Positions 21,279-35,846 of a stretch of DNA of 64,000 bases are shown in pieces. This DNA comes from Gamsiella multidivaricata (lineage: Eukaryota; Mortierellomycota; Mortierellomycetes; Mortierellales; Mortierellaceae). Where the stretch lies: NCBI RefSeq assembly GCF_025024155.1, contig NW_026251710.1, forward strand, positions 248,001 through 312,000, given 5' to 3'. The position numbers and the translations under genes are program-made. The notes under the pieces were generated by a model, which worked only from the letters and a program-made list of their open reading frames with translations, searched no databases and had not been told where the DNA came from. Within the stretch, counting starts at the first letter, position 1; the number at the start of each line of letters is the position of its first letter.

Positions 21279-23182
21279 ATGAACTTCTTCAGGACCAAAA
21301 AGAAGCTAGACGACCTGCCTGCCCACCCTCCCCCTGCTTCCTCCGCCCCACCCTCCGCCGCCACTCAGCGAACCGTCCAGCGTGGTTCTTCCGTCAACGG
21401 TATCACCATCCCCCCCCGCACCAACTCTGCTGGAGCAACCCCTGCCCCAAACCCCAACCCTGCCCAACCCCCACCCCAGGCACAGGCTCAGGGCCAGAAC
21501 CAAGGCAGTAGTCCTCGGGCGAACAATCCAGAGCAGCAGCAGCAGCAGCAGTATCAGCAACAGCAACTCCAATATCAGCAGCAACAACAACGCGATTCAG
21601 ATTCAATCTCCCTCAACTCATCCGTCATTCCACAGCAGCAACAACAGCAACAACAACAGCAACAACAACCGCAACAACAACCGCAACAACAGCAACAGCA
21701 ACAGCAACCGCAGCAGCAACAGCAACAGATGCAGCACCAGCAACAACTCCAGTCGATGCAGTTGCAACCAGGCTCCTATGGCAGTGACTCCCTGCTCACC
21801 TCCCAGGTCATTCAATACCCATCATACCAGGACCAATCAACGCACTCTAGCAGTGTCTCGGGGATGGAGGGTGGCTATGCTGGCGGAGCCTCTGATGATC
21901 AACACCTCGGTCGCCAACAGCACTCCGAGAATATGGCTGGCAACCATGGTCAACCAGATGGCTACTATCAGCAGCAGTCTGGTGGCACTAGTGGAGGAAT
22001 GAATAGCGGCCCCATCCAGTTGCAAGGCCAGGCCCTCGGAAACGGTAGCATGAACGGCGCGCCCAATGGCATCGACAACACCAACAGCGGTAGTCTAGGC
22101 ACTGGCAGTCTCGGCAATAGCACTGGAGAACTGTCGACAGATGTCCGCAAACTACAGGATGAGATCCTGAGCTGGAAGAGGTCCCAAGAGTCGTCCCAGG
22201 CCAAGGTGAACCAGCTTCGTCAAACCTTGACCCAAAAGTCACAGGAGAACAGAGAACTGCACGCCAGTCTGACCCAGGTGACTCAGGATCGATTGATGCT
22301 TCAGGAGCTGGTCCACAAGCGTGAAAAGGAAATGGACGATCTGCGCTCAAAGTACTTGAATGACGTTCGCCAGATCCGCGCAACAGACGACGACCATTCC
22401 ACGATCGAGCAGCGGGTGCGCATGCTCCAGGCCGCCATCTTGCAGCTCACAAAGTCCTCCTCCGGCGACAGGGCAGTAAACCTGAACACGGAAGAGGCCC
22501 AGGCGTTGGTCAAGAAGAAGTACAAGTTCGGCAATACGCAGCCCTACATTCTCAACATGTTCTTGGAGAAATACATCATGGATACGCTGCTCGAGGAGGT
22601 CTTCCACGGCCCCTTCTACGTCGGCTTTACCCTGGCCAAGGAATACGGAGAGATTCACAAGTGGATGGTCGATAACAACTTTGGTGATCAGGCTGTTCGC
22701 TTCCGCCAACAACTTTGCTTCATGTCCGCCAAAGCACCCGTTGCACAAGCACATGCAGCTCAGGAGGCCATCCGGATCGCAAAGGCATTCGAAATCAAAT
22801 TGGAGCGTCTTTACAACAACTGGGCAGGTCATCAGAAGGTAACATGTCGCTCTTCATTGTGCATAAGCCGCCTTGATTTCCTGACTTTGCATATCACATC
22901 GTGAACTTGCACGACTGACGACCGACCTTGTTCTTTGTGCTATCATTCTTCGTTTAGGTGCTGGATCTGGTAACCAAAGCTATCGAGCTCAGCTTAACGA
23001 TGAGGAGCCAGAATGCCGAGATCAAGGCCGAGGTCATTCCAAGCGAGAGCGAGTTTGATGCAGAGAAGATGGTTCCAGCACACAAGAGCAAGGAGGGCGG
23101 CAAGGTCAAAGTGTGTGTCATGCCATGCTTTATCGATACGAACGGTGTAGTCGTAGGCAGGGCCAAGGTCTTTTGTGGTTAA
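21279..23182 (+). CDS. polyQ, coiled-coil protein of unknown function, 594 aa
   Basis: Family not recognised. Exons are 21279-22838 and 22958-23182. The start ATG (MNFFRTKKKL) was chosen because it opens a basic N-terminus just after the CT-rich leader; upstream ATGs give only Pro/Ser-rich noise. Residues about 1-75 are Pro/Ala-rich, about 80-170 carry several glutamine runs (mixed CAG/CAA), and about 290-390 are a coiled coil with heptads (KLQDEILSWKRSQES). The conserved-looking C-terminal domain (about 405-590) begins around KYKFGNTQPYILNMFLEK and includes a Trp-containing helix (ERLYNNWAGHQK). The architecture suggests a cytosolic scaffold. The last exon is retained because it restores the frame (HQK|VLDLVTKAIEL). 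Confidence 0.8.
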
Positions 23183-26176
23183 TACCGCTCAACCGCAAAG
23201 CAAAAGCATGTTTACAATCCCTTCCTTCATGGTCGCCATAATACCAGGACACTTCTGCCCACCCTCATTCCAAAAAAAAAGAAACAAAAACAAAACGAAT
23301 CCCCTTTGTTATTATCCAGGAACATCAACAACACCATAATAAATATACATCTCGTGTACATGTACTCTTTGTTCCTCGGAAAAAAAAGAAGTGAACTGCA
23401 TCTGACAGCACGATATGAATTTCTATTGATTTTGCGACTTGCATGGCCACTGTTCTCAAAAGATGTCTTTGGATCCATGTACGATAAGTCACTCATCTCC
23501 ACGGATGCCATGATGCACCTATTTTACGCAAGCATAAACTACCTTGTATTTCAACAAAAGTGAAACAATTTGAAATAAATATCAACTTATATGGCTATCT
23601 CTGTTAGTTAAAAAAACGGCCTTCAACGTACTTCCCCGTCGCTGATAACATGCAGCGCTCAAAGACAACTGCGATCGTATCGAGTTGGAAACCAGTGTCA
23701 GTGAAGACAGCTCCCCAAAGACCCAAAGACAGCTATCTAACATGTTGCCAAAGTCCCCAGAGAAGGGGGGAGGGGAGAAGGTAATTGGGCTTTTGAGATG
23801 CAGGATAAGCGACTTTACTTTTAGCAGGCTTTCGAACCATATGCCGATTCTGTCCATTGCATCGATCGTGCCCGCAATGTGCTTCCTTCAACCATCGATA
23901 TAATCGATATGTCAATGGATACGCGACACATCATCTTCAGGGCAGCTGTTTTAGCCACAGGTGCTTTTTTTAACTCCTCTGCACACGCGCCCCTTTGTTA
24001 TCGAGGGCACCGTGTCTGAATATCAAAGGTTAAAAGAAGCCAGAATACAATCGGCTTGAGAAAACACGACTCCGACAGCCTTGACTATATGGTGTAGGCC
24101 GACTCAGGGTTGGGAGGCGCCATGCAGAGGGAGCGTGGCTACCGTATCCCAGCTGTGCTCTTGAGTGGTTGCATACGACCGGGTATGACTACAAACGGCT
24201 TCATGGACTCGGACTTGTCATGGTATTGCAAAAAAAGAGGATATATGTATTCGATGAAGCTGCCAACCTTGGATTCCTCAAGTTAGTTATAATGAAATAT
24301 AAAGCAGGTATTATCCCTTTACCTGGTAATATGGTCGAGAGGCAGGCGTCATATCGCTTTGGTGTCAAACAAGGCAATAATACCATGCGACTGCTACTCC
24401 ATCTTAGAGAGTGGGCCTTGGCGCTTTGTAGACTCGAGCGTATCCAGTGCTTGAATAGCACTTGCACACTCGGTTTTGGGACGTTCAAGCAGGGCCCCCC
24501 TAGATGAGTCGATGCGGCTCTAGAAGCATCGTTAGTTAACATCAGTGTGGATTGTTAGGTAAACGTCAATCAAACATGCACTGCGTCTTTTTTTTTTTCC
24601 TTAATAAAAGTGAAGTATAAAACTGACAATAAGTCTGTGTTGGTCTACCAGAGCCAGCCGAGCCTATGTGTAAAACGCTTTAATGTCGGTGGCATCAGGA
24701 ACCGCGGATACACTGGTGGAGCTCATGTCCTTTGGGAGCTGCGATTTCACCTATGTGTTGTGCAGGGAACACACGTTGTCTACAGCTGAACGGATGGTGC
24801 TTTGCTAACGAAGAACCCCAATGCGGGAGTGAAATAAATAAGTTATAATGCATGACTCTAGCTCTGAGATCGCGCATGACGGAAACAACGGTGTTCTAAA
24901 CTACCTGATGACTGGCGATCTTGCGGATGCTCTCGACAGTATGCTGCAGAATAGGTGTAGCGGTGGAAATACCGCTGCTTCAATGGCTTAGTCTTTCCAA
25001 TGGATGCGTGTGTAAGTGGGTTCGTTGTGTCTGACATGCTATGGATGATATGGAAGAGTACGAAAAAAAAAATAGCTGTGTGCACAAATAGTAGTAATAT
25101 AATAGGAACGAGAGATTGAATTACGACGAGGACAAAAGTCGATAGCGATGTGATAGTATCAGCGGATAAAAGAGAGAAAGTAAGAGAGGAGAGTAGAGCC
25201 GCAAATGAGAGAGATAAAAAGAAGGAATGCGAGAAGGAGTGAGAGAAGGAGCGAGAGAATAGGAATGAGGAAAAGAAAGTGTGACAAATGAGGGAGACCC
25301 AGGTTTCCTTATTATTATTATTATTATTTGCTTGGCCACGTGAGTGGTGTCTATCGAGCGACCCATGTCCATCTACACTAGAAGTGCCCATCCACCAGGG
25401 GCCATAGCCCTGAAAAGGCGGTCTGTAGATGCAAGCTGGCGCGCCCATGCATTGCCGCCTGAATTTTCATTTGCGTAACACTGACAGCGCGTAGTCTTGG
25501 GCGCAGCGCGCGAGCCACCAGTCCCGTTATTCAAACACAGACGCGTTCTTTTGATAATCACGGATTGTCCCCGAGTCAGAGATGCCACAGTTCCTTAACT
25601 TCTCCTTGCTTTCCGCGAATTGGCCTCCAATCTTACGTTGCTTCCTCTCATACCTTTATTCCTTGTCAGGATGCGAACCATTTGGAACTAATGGATACAC
25701 TGCAGATTTGCTTCGAGTCCTTGAACATCTCATCCACAAAGTCGAATGATCTACTATAGCTCTTCGTTTCCACAGAAGCGGAGCCGACCCACAGAACTGG
25801 CCAGCGATGATGGCAAAAGTTGATATTTTATTTTTTATATAATATATCTCTTAAGTCGATCAACCTTGCGGACCTATCGGACCTTACTGGCAAAATCTGC
25901 TGCAGTTATCCATTTCACCGAAACAGACTCGACCCACAGTCGTCAGACGACAAGTTGCATCCCTCAGGCCTGCCACTAGGGCATGCACAGCAGTTTCCAC
26001 ACCTCGTCAGTGTGCTTAGAGCGAAGCAGAGCTCAAAAAAGTTTTATTTTTAAAACTATTTGTCTCTCGAAGTAAAGCGCAAAAAAAACGGTATAGTTGG
26101 AAATATATGTCAGGGGTATAACGCGCTCGATTTTTTTCTTCTACTTTACTGCACTCGTAACTGCTTCATATTCACC
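23183..26176. other. 3-kb gene-free interval
   Basis: No gene recognised. It lies between the polyQ gene's 3' end and the 3' end of the STAND pseudogene. It contains a TTA/ATT repeat (about 25310-25328), an AG-rich stretch (25170-25275) and short A/T runs. Small ORFs show no family resemblance. Confidence 0.55.
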
Positions 26177-29100
26177 TCAAGCAAGCGAAGAAACATCCGC
26201 CGAGTCGACCGACTTTGCTGACTGTACAGCGGGAGAATCTGTAGTGAGGTTGGTATCCAATGTGTCGTGGTTTGATGGTAGCTTGAGTTTAGATGCCACG
26301 GACGCCATGCTGATAAGCTTCTTGCCTGCCTCGCGGAAACTCGAAGGTAGAATCGGCTCGCCCACAGCGCCACGCTGCTCTAATAGTCGCATATTTATCC
26401 TGCTCAGGCCCTGCACGTTTTGGATAGAGGTGTTCGACACAACAAGTGCGTCGTGCATCGAACTCCAATGCAGACGCACCTGAAAGTGATTTTCCTCTTC
26501 TGTGACTTGCCACATGCGAACAGACGTATCTTCACAACCGGTTACGAAATAAGTACTGTTGGGGATCGTGTTCCATGCGATGCTTGTGAATGAACCTTCG
26601 ATAAATGCCAAACATTGACCGGATTTCACATCCCACAGCCGCACCGTCTTGTCATGGCTGCAGGAGGCAATCTGATGGCCGCTAGGCGAATACGCCACGA
26701 TATTAACATCGTCGGTATGGCCGCTTGAGATGAAACCGGGTGTGCCGGTTTGCGCGTCCCACAGTCGCACCGTCTTGTCGTCACTGCAGGAGGCAATCTG
26801 ATGACCACTGGGTGAATACACCATGCCCCTGACAACGTCAGTATGGCCGCTTAAAGTGTGGGTTTTTGTCCAAGTCGTGGTGTCATACACGCTGATCATA
26901 CCGTCCTTGACGCCCGCGGCACAGGTCTTCCCGTCCGGTGAATGCACGCAGGAAAGCACAGATGCATCTTCTATGAGATATGACCATTCGCCAAATTGTA
27001 AGCTTGCCATCCGCGCGTTGCTCAAATTGGCCTGACGTAACCAAATACGGCGAAGATTGGCCTTTCTCAAGTCCGCCCCTGGAATCCAGATACCCTTCAA
27101 ATCCGCCCCGTTAAACCGTATCCCGGCTCTGACCAGTATCGTGATCGCATTCGCCGCTGCCTTACGCACCTCTTTATCGGTTTTCGAGCGTTCAATCATC
27201 GCGAGCAGTTGTTGCTTGAAGACAGGTTCCTGGTGGACACGCTCCGCTAAAAACTGCAGAATAGATGGCTCGCTCACGAAGTCTCTCCACGTCAATGGAT
27301 GGTCAACTAGAGACTGCTGAATGCCGATGGATTCTTCCTCAGCCGCCGCTCGGTCTTCAAAGCTGAACATAGAACTGGCACTTCCACGACGAGCCGGAGT
27401 AGGTATCTGATCTAGGATCTTCTTGGCCTCTTGCGGTTCAAATACTGCACGAGTAAAGCAATATTCCAACAGCGATCAATGGATAAACCGGTACTGATTG
27501 CCGTTGCGGATCAGAGGACAGGCTTCCAGCAGGAGCTGGTTCTCGTCATCTCGGTTGAAAAACTCTCCTTTCCATGTCTCTTGATCTTGTTTATGTGAAT
27601 ACTCCACCGCGGGGTTTCCTGCCTGATGCCTGTAGATCGCCGCCGCCAAACCCTTCAGAAACGTGACACCATTCTTCGTAAAGCCTTCATCCGCTAGCCT
27701 CTCGAAGGCTTTCTTCTCTTGGCGGCTCAGGTCCTTCTTGCCAAAAAGCCGTTTTTTGCCACATTCCAGCCACAACTCCACGAACTGGTCATACAGAGCA
27801 ACTCGAGTGACCATGGCAGTCGAGAGCATTTGTCCTGGATCCACCAAACGCGGCAATACCTCCAAGGACAGTGTCAGAAGGAACGGATTCTTCACTAGAT
27901 CCACCAAATTGGGAATCTTGCCAAGTGCTTCCAGGTAGTCCTTGGTCTGCCAGAGTGGTCTGTTTGCGAACACGTATTGCTTGATGTAGTCGTGGATCTG
28001 GGTGGCAGAAAACGGCGCAATGACTGCCTCCTGAAAGAGCATTGATGGGCCGCTGTAGTTCCGATGTATCGGTTGAAAGTGATCCCTGTAGTCTTTAGGA
28101 AGGTACTCGGTACGGCAACTGATCACCATCTGCGTACGCCATCGTCCTTGATTCAGCCGGTTACTTGTATACAGGTTGTGCATTTGCTGACTCTCGTCAT
28201 ACCCATCGCAGATCAAGATAAACCCGCGATGGTCTTTCATCTCTCGGATCTGGGGCTCTGTAAAGTCGTTCCTGCGCAAGTGTTTGGCGATCAGATCCTG
28301 TTCCGGTTTATCGACCGCAGGCAAGTTGATATGCAACGGAATTCGGCTATCTCTTTTCCTGTAGCTGCTCCATATGACACATTCGAGTTTCCGGTTAAAG
28401 GTCGACTTGCCTGCTCCAGAGTCACCCAGCAGCAAGAACACCTGTCGATCACTGCTCAGAAACTCGTTGACTTTCTCCATCAATGGGAACAACGCATCGT
28501 CAAGCGCTTGGAGATTAGCCTTGGCTTGAGGAGGAATATAGACAGCCTTGCCTCTTGTCTTCAGCCGTCTGGCTCTCAGCAGACGCAGGTCGTATTCAAC
28601 GTCGGGTATATCCTGGACACGATCGAGCGAAGATGGAGACGGCAGTGGCGGAGAGAATGCCTTCAGTGGATATGGGCTTAGACCTCCGCTCATACATGTC
28701 CGATAAAGAACCTGTTTCTTTGCGTGGCCATTCTTTCGCAACTCCCGTAGTAAGGTGTGGGCGTGCGTCTTTATGGCGCTGTCTAGCAATTCGGTTAGCT
28801 GGATAAGGATCGTGAGAATCCATTGCTTGACGCTGGCATGCTCGCTCCAATCCGTGTCATTCTTGTACAGCTCGCCTAGAAAATTGACAGCACTTTGGCG
28901 GGTGCTGGCATCCCAGAGCTGGTTGGTTGCAATCTCCCCGAGGCGCTGGCATAGTCCCCACTCAAAAGCAGGATCGCGGAGACAAGGCGCTTCGCAGATC
29001 AACGTCTTGAAGTCGGCGAGTCGACCTTCTCGAAGTAAGGTATCTATACCGCGTAATGCTGGATACCATGTACATCTTTGGCTGAAGCTGAGAGCCTCCT

Positions 29101-30514
29101 TTAGACTTTGCTCCGCTCTCGACCAGTGAGCTTACTCCTCCGTAGCCGATTTTGGCAATCTGGTACACTTCCCCTAATCCTCCCTGAAGTTGCCCCAGTC
29201 CATCAATGAAGCCGTTCAGATCCAGACCCTTGAATGCACTCACTAGCCCTGAAATGCCATTCGCCACTACGCGTGTGCGCCGTAGAGCAGCTTGCATGGG
29301 TGTTTCATCATCTGGGACGTACTGCAAAGCTTGATAGGCGTAGGCTACTTGATACACCAAATAAGGCTCTGAGCTACCCTTTAATCCATCCAAATAAGCG
29401 ACAGGAGGCGTATGCAGTTGTTCTCGGTCCAGGTCCTTGACATGGCTATCGGCCATCGCGTCCAAAACGTGCGATACTGTCAGCGACAGTTGATAAAGAT
29501 GCTCAGCCGATTGCTGATGGGTGCCCTGTAAGCGCGTGCTGAGGACTCCTAGAATCTTGACCAAATCATCGGCATGAAGGTAGCCTGGGGAAGCGCTTTG
29601 TATCATCTGTGCCAGCCCTTCCAGTAAATTGAAATCCAGTAAGGTGGATTGCCCAATACCATCGATAAAACTACCGAGCAGCTTCCGATACTGCACTTGA
29701 TCGAGAACAGGCGCCAGGAACACAACTTCAGTCACAGTGGCGGGCGCCTTGAGTTCGTCGTCGATGAATGCCGCGATCAACTTTGTCGCCAGCAAGCGTA
29801 GTCGTTCCTGCTCATCTGTATCCTCCGCTTTGGCTTGTATCCAGGCGCGTTGGGATTGTTAAGCACCTCATCGATCTCTACGGCAGACGCCGATGACGAC
29901 GACGAGGCCTTGGACAGTAGGCTGAGGCAGTACACAAGCTGTGGAGTACTGGCAATGCGCTCATCCGATTTTGGTAAATCATACTTGGCAACAGGCTTTG
30001 CCACATTCTGAAGAAATATCCCTGAAGGAATCTGTGCAATGCCACGGTGATGAGGGCCACTCGAACCTGGGGGAGATGAGAGGCGAGGCGTGGCTGAAAG
30101 AGAGATAGGGGAAACTAGCGTGCGATGGATGGAGCTGGTCTTGTTGTTGCCGGGCCGAGAAGAGTCGAGTGATCGTTGGTTAATGTCCTGGATATGTCCC
30201 CATTTTGCTGCCTTCTTGTAGCTGGTTTGTGCCATTTCGCTATGCCCCAAGTTGTTCAGCAGTTTCCCGTGCTCGAGATAAGCACTGGCGATTCCATCAC
30301 GCAAGGTTTGATCCACGCCCGACTGTGGAGAGGCAAGAGTCTTTTTTGTGGCTCTTTTCATCCGAGATAACGCAGCTTCCGCATCGCTGCAAAACTGTAG
30401 GGAAATTCCTGTATCATTGGTGTTGCGCGCAATTTCCAATAAGATATTAGCGACCTCCAGCTCCTTTTGTGGCGAGAGAGTGCTTCCTAATGACGAAAAA
30501 GTACTACTAAACAT
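26177..30514 (-). pseudogene. NACHT-pentapeptide-WD40 STAND (NLR-like) gene, inactivated
   Basis: Fungal NLR-like STAND proteins are signalling ATPases linked to non-self recognition and cell death. The coding track is 4338 nt (1446 codons) without introns. The order is: TPR-like helices (30514-30150), a low-complexity linker, a long helical region, a NACHT ATPase with P-loop GDSGAGKST (about 28400-28430) and Walker B-like LICDGYDES (about 28200), a winged-helix-like region, pentapeptide repeats (ADLKGIW, ADLRKANLRR; about 26990-27130), two near-identical WD40 repeats and a degenerate third (26540-26860), and a disordered tail. Breaks: the frame slips near 29841-29850, slips back near 29110-29120, and a TGA interrupts RFIH*SLLEY at 27476-27478 where the family normally has Arg (CGA to TGA). 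The two slips compensate, so the outer segments share one frame. Sequencing error is the alternative for the slips. Confidence 0.85.
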
Positions 30515-31969
30515 GTCAAATTCCCCCTGGTGTTATAGAGTAGATGATGGTAATGTTAGTGACCTTGACTTCAATTAATATTGTTATGCGGGCACCCGGT
30601 GTACGCACCCAGACTGGCGGACACTGCAGCACAGCAACTGGCACGAAATGGGACACAGTGGGCTGGGCCACTTATGAGACATCCATGCAGCTGCTATGGA
30701 TATTAATTGATTTGTTTGAGGATAGACCGGCCTACTGCCATCACATTTACAATCCCGCACTTTTGTACATCTGATGACGCCCTACCTCGGAAGCGTTTAT
30801 TGTTTTTTTGACTTGTTTCCTTGGTTTTGAGCAGAAGTCGTCCGAGTCTACTCCTCTTCGTGTCTTTAGGTAGCAATACTAGATGCCTATCGACAAACAA
30901 AGCGAATTAATAACTATTACACATGCCTATGGATTACTATCGAGTGACAAGAAACGGTGCCTCACCTCAGCACGAACCTGTTTCTGGATTTCTTTCACTG
31001 GCTGAGGAGATGGCCCGTCCTTGTGTAGTGTTCTCTACTTCAATTCTTTGTTCAAGACTATCCGCGCACGAATAAGGTGGTCGAGTGGAGTGATATCCGC
31101 TTCCTCTCGTCACTTCTAGCAAAGATTCCTGTGATCATGAAAGAAGGGATTATTATCCATTGCACGTTCATGGTTGTCCTTTCGGTTTTCGCGCACCCTT
31201 ATCCCAGCTGTTCTAGCATTAGCATTCTTGGATCGACTATAATGGTTCAGGCACAGGCAGGAAAGGGGCCTCCGCAGATAAACAGTGTTCTCGTTACCGA
31301 CAAATCGCCGCCGGACTGTGCTTATTGAACTCGAACAGGGGCGTACGAGAGACAGAGAAGAGAGAGGAAAGATGAGAAAGAGAAAAGACAGTTCCTGATG
31401 GATTGAGGAAGAGTGTAGCTGGGAAGAAAGGAAAACGGGAAAGAGCGGAAAGGGAGGAAAAGAGTACGCAGACACAAAGAACGAGCGCTTCGGGACACAT
31501 CCATCGTTGTTGTATTAGCTAAACAGACTCATGCTTTCAAGCTCCATGGTTCCCTCGCCCTCGTGTAGCGTGTAATGGGCTCTCATCGAATGAGAGGCAA
31601 GGTAGGCCATGAATGTGCCCTGTTTAGAATTGAGGATGCAAAGGGACTCAGGAACACTGTGAAAATTTCAGTACTCTGTCGGGCTTAACAAACGTTAACT
31701 ACCTCGGTCTCAAATTACTATATAATAAGAGTCCTATTTGAGTTGATGTAACAAGCGATCGATGGATGCGACAGGAAAGAAAAAAAAAAAAAGCGACGCC
31801 AAACGAACGTTTTGAAGATATACGGCGCGTTTGAGTGCGGAAAAGTATATGGTTCTGCTTGAAGATGTGTAGATTTTAACGGCGACTAAGTCAACGTTGA
31901 TTTGATCCGCATTTATTTCTTTAATGAATATTACACAACTGCATTTCGGTATATCACGAATCCGCGCTT
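30515..31969. other. gene-free interval
   Basis: This is the 5' flank of the STAND pseudogene and the 3' flank of the SNARE gene. ORFs (for example 31116-31475, minus) are short, CT-biased and unlike any family. I see no RNA gene. Confidence 0.55.
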
Positions 31970-33052
31970 CTATCCTCGCTTGGCAATCTTTTGCAGCGTC
32001 TGCGTATTTTGGGTCACGGATACATGGACATTTTCGGTCTTTTGGCCAAGTCCAGTCAGGCGTTCGTTTTGTCGGTTCACCTCGGTGTTCATGGTCATGG
32101 CGCTCTGCTTGAGACGGTCCATGAATCCTCCCATCATGTCCAAATTGTGGTCAATTTCCCTCTCGGCATCATCGTCCTCAGTCGTATTCTCGAATGAGTA
32201 CATCGACTGCTCTCCAGGGCCTCCGCGACCGTTGTTGCTGTAGTTCGGTCCCGAGTTTGGTGGCCGTCCATAAGGTCCTTGACCCATAGCAGCGTTGATT
32301 CTCTGCCTCGAGTCATATTCTTCTTTGCGGATGGCCTCACGTTGTGCCATCTCCTCTGCAGCCCTGCGCTTGGCCTCCTCGAGCTCTCTTTCCTTCTTCT
32401 TGGTCGAATTGAACGGGTTCTTGATGTGGATCGCAAACATGGAGCGGTTGACCGTCTTGAGCTCGCTAGCCTTCTCCTGTGCATTATCGGCATGGATCTG
32501 AGCAGAGTCCAGACTGCGTTCGACGCGACCCAGCTGTTCAGATTGCTCACCCAGCTGCTGCATCGTTCGTCCTGCGCTCTCATCGGCCTCTTGCAGGGCA
32601 CGAAGGGCATTGCGGGTCGACTGGACGGATTCCTGACGCACATCACGGATCTGCTGGGCCACCCTGTTCACGTCCTCCTCGGTCTCTTGACCAGGAACAG
32701 GTGCTTGCTGGTCGCCGTAGTATTGGTTATTGCCATAGCCACCATACTGTTGCCCTTGGCCATATTGTCCTGGCTGTCCGTACTGACCCCCACCGTACTG
32801 CTGCTGTTGCTGTTGCGAGCCGTACTGACCTCCGTATTGTTGTTGCTGGCCGTACTGACCGGGTCTCTGCGCAGAGCCATAACCACCTTCGCTACCATAT
32901 GAATTGTTTCCGCCGTACCCCGAGCCTGAGCTGCCGTGATTGTTGCTGTTGCCACCATAGCCAGAGTTGTTGGGCCTGTTGCCTCCGTAGCTGTTGTTGC
33001 CACCATAGCTGGCGTTACCACCGTAGCTTGCATTTCCTCCGTAGCCAGACAT
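31970..33052 (-). CDS. Sec9/SNAP-25-type Qb,Qc-SNARE
   Basis: A plasma-membrane t-SNARE that pairs with an exocytic syntaxin and synaptobrevin to fuse secretory vesicles. It is a single exon of 360 aa. Residues 1-115 are Gly/Tyr/Asn/Gln-rich repeats (YGGN units), low-complexity and probably disordered. The Qb SNARE helix (about 120-190) includes the central glutamine in QLGEQSEQLGRVE. A basic linker (KNPFNSTKKKERELEEAKRR) follows, and the Qc helix (about 300-360) has the central glutamine in NRQNERLTGL. There is no transmembrane anchor, as in Sec9. The linker lacks an obvious Cys cluster, so attachment would be through partners. No start ambiguity: MSGYGGN follows a GA/TG-rich leader. Confidence 0.93.
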   Translation of the reverse strand: MSGYGGNASYGGNASYGGNNSYGGNRPNNSGYGGNSNNHGSSGSGYGGNNSYGSEGGYGSAQRPGQYGQQQQYGGQYGSQQQQQQYGGGQYGQPGQYGQGQQYGGYGNNQYYGDQQAPVPGQETEEDVNRVAQQIRDVRQESVQSTRNALRALQEADESAGRTMQQLGEQSEQLGRVERSLDSAQIHADNAQEKASELKTVNRSMFAIHIKNPFNSTKKKERELEEAKRRAAEEMAQREAIRKEEYDSRQRINAAMGQGPYGRPPNSGPNYSNNGRGGPGEQSMYSFENTTEDDDAEREIDHNLDMMGGFMDRLKQSAMTMNTEVNRQNERLTGLGQKTENVHVSVTQNTQTLQKIAKRG

Positions 33053-33317
33053 GATTCAGATGAGGAAGAGAGGGTGTGTGTGTGTATGTGTATGTGTAAA
33101 GTAAGGTATGAGGGATGGGGATGAAGAGACAAGAGCGAAAAAAGTGGTTGATGATGATGAGGGTTTGGTTGGTTGAAGAGCAGGCAGGGGCTAAAAATAG
33201 TCGAACGCTTAAACCGCAGCTGCTGGGAGGCGATTCATGCCAAGTTGGGTATTGGGGATGGCTGTGCTGGTAGATAGTAATACAAAATCATCTTTATTCA
33301 AGCTTATGTAAACTCTT

Positions 33318-35538
<2,221 letters not shown>

Positions 35539-35846
35539 CCTGAATATGTGAGGAGTATTATAGTTGTTGAATAAGAAGAAGCCAAGTGAAACAGAGTAGG
35601 AGGGTTCTCCGGTGGGCGATGAATAAGGAAAGAACGCTGGGCAAGATGGCGAAAAGTGCGGGGGAAACGGTGGGTATCGACTGATGAGGGAGTTAATGAG
35701 CCAGCGCATACGATAACATAAATACCAATGAGTTGCAGTCAACCAATCGATGCAGCCTTTCATTTTTATTTTTTTTTCTTCACCTGCACTTCATCGCAGC
35801 TCACATCTTTGACCTTCATCTTCACCCCTACACTGCAAACATCATC
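35539..35846. promoter_or_regulatory. divergent promoter, SRP54 / SR protein
   Basis: 308 bp between two outward-facing starts. It includes a T-rich stretch at 35760-35780, close to the SR-protein start. Confidence 0.55.
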
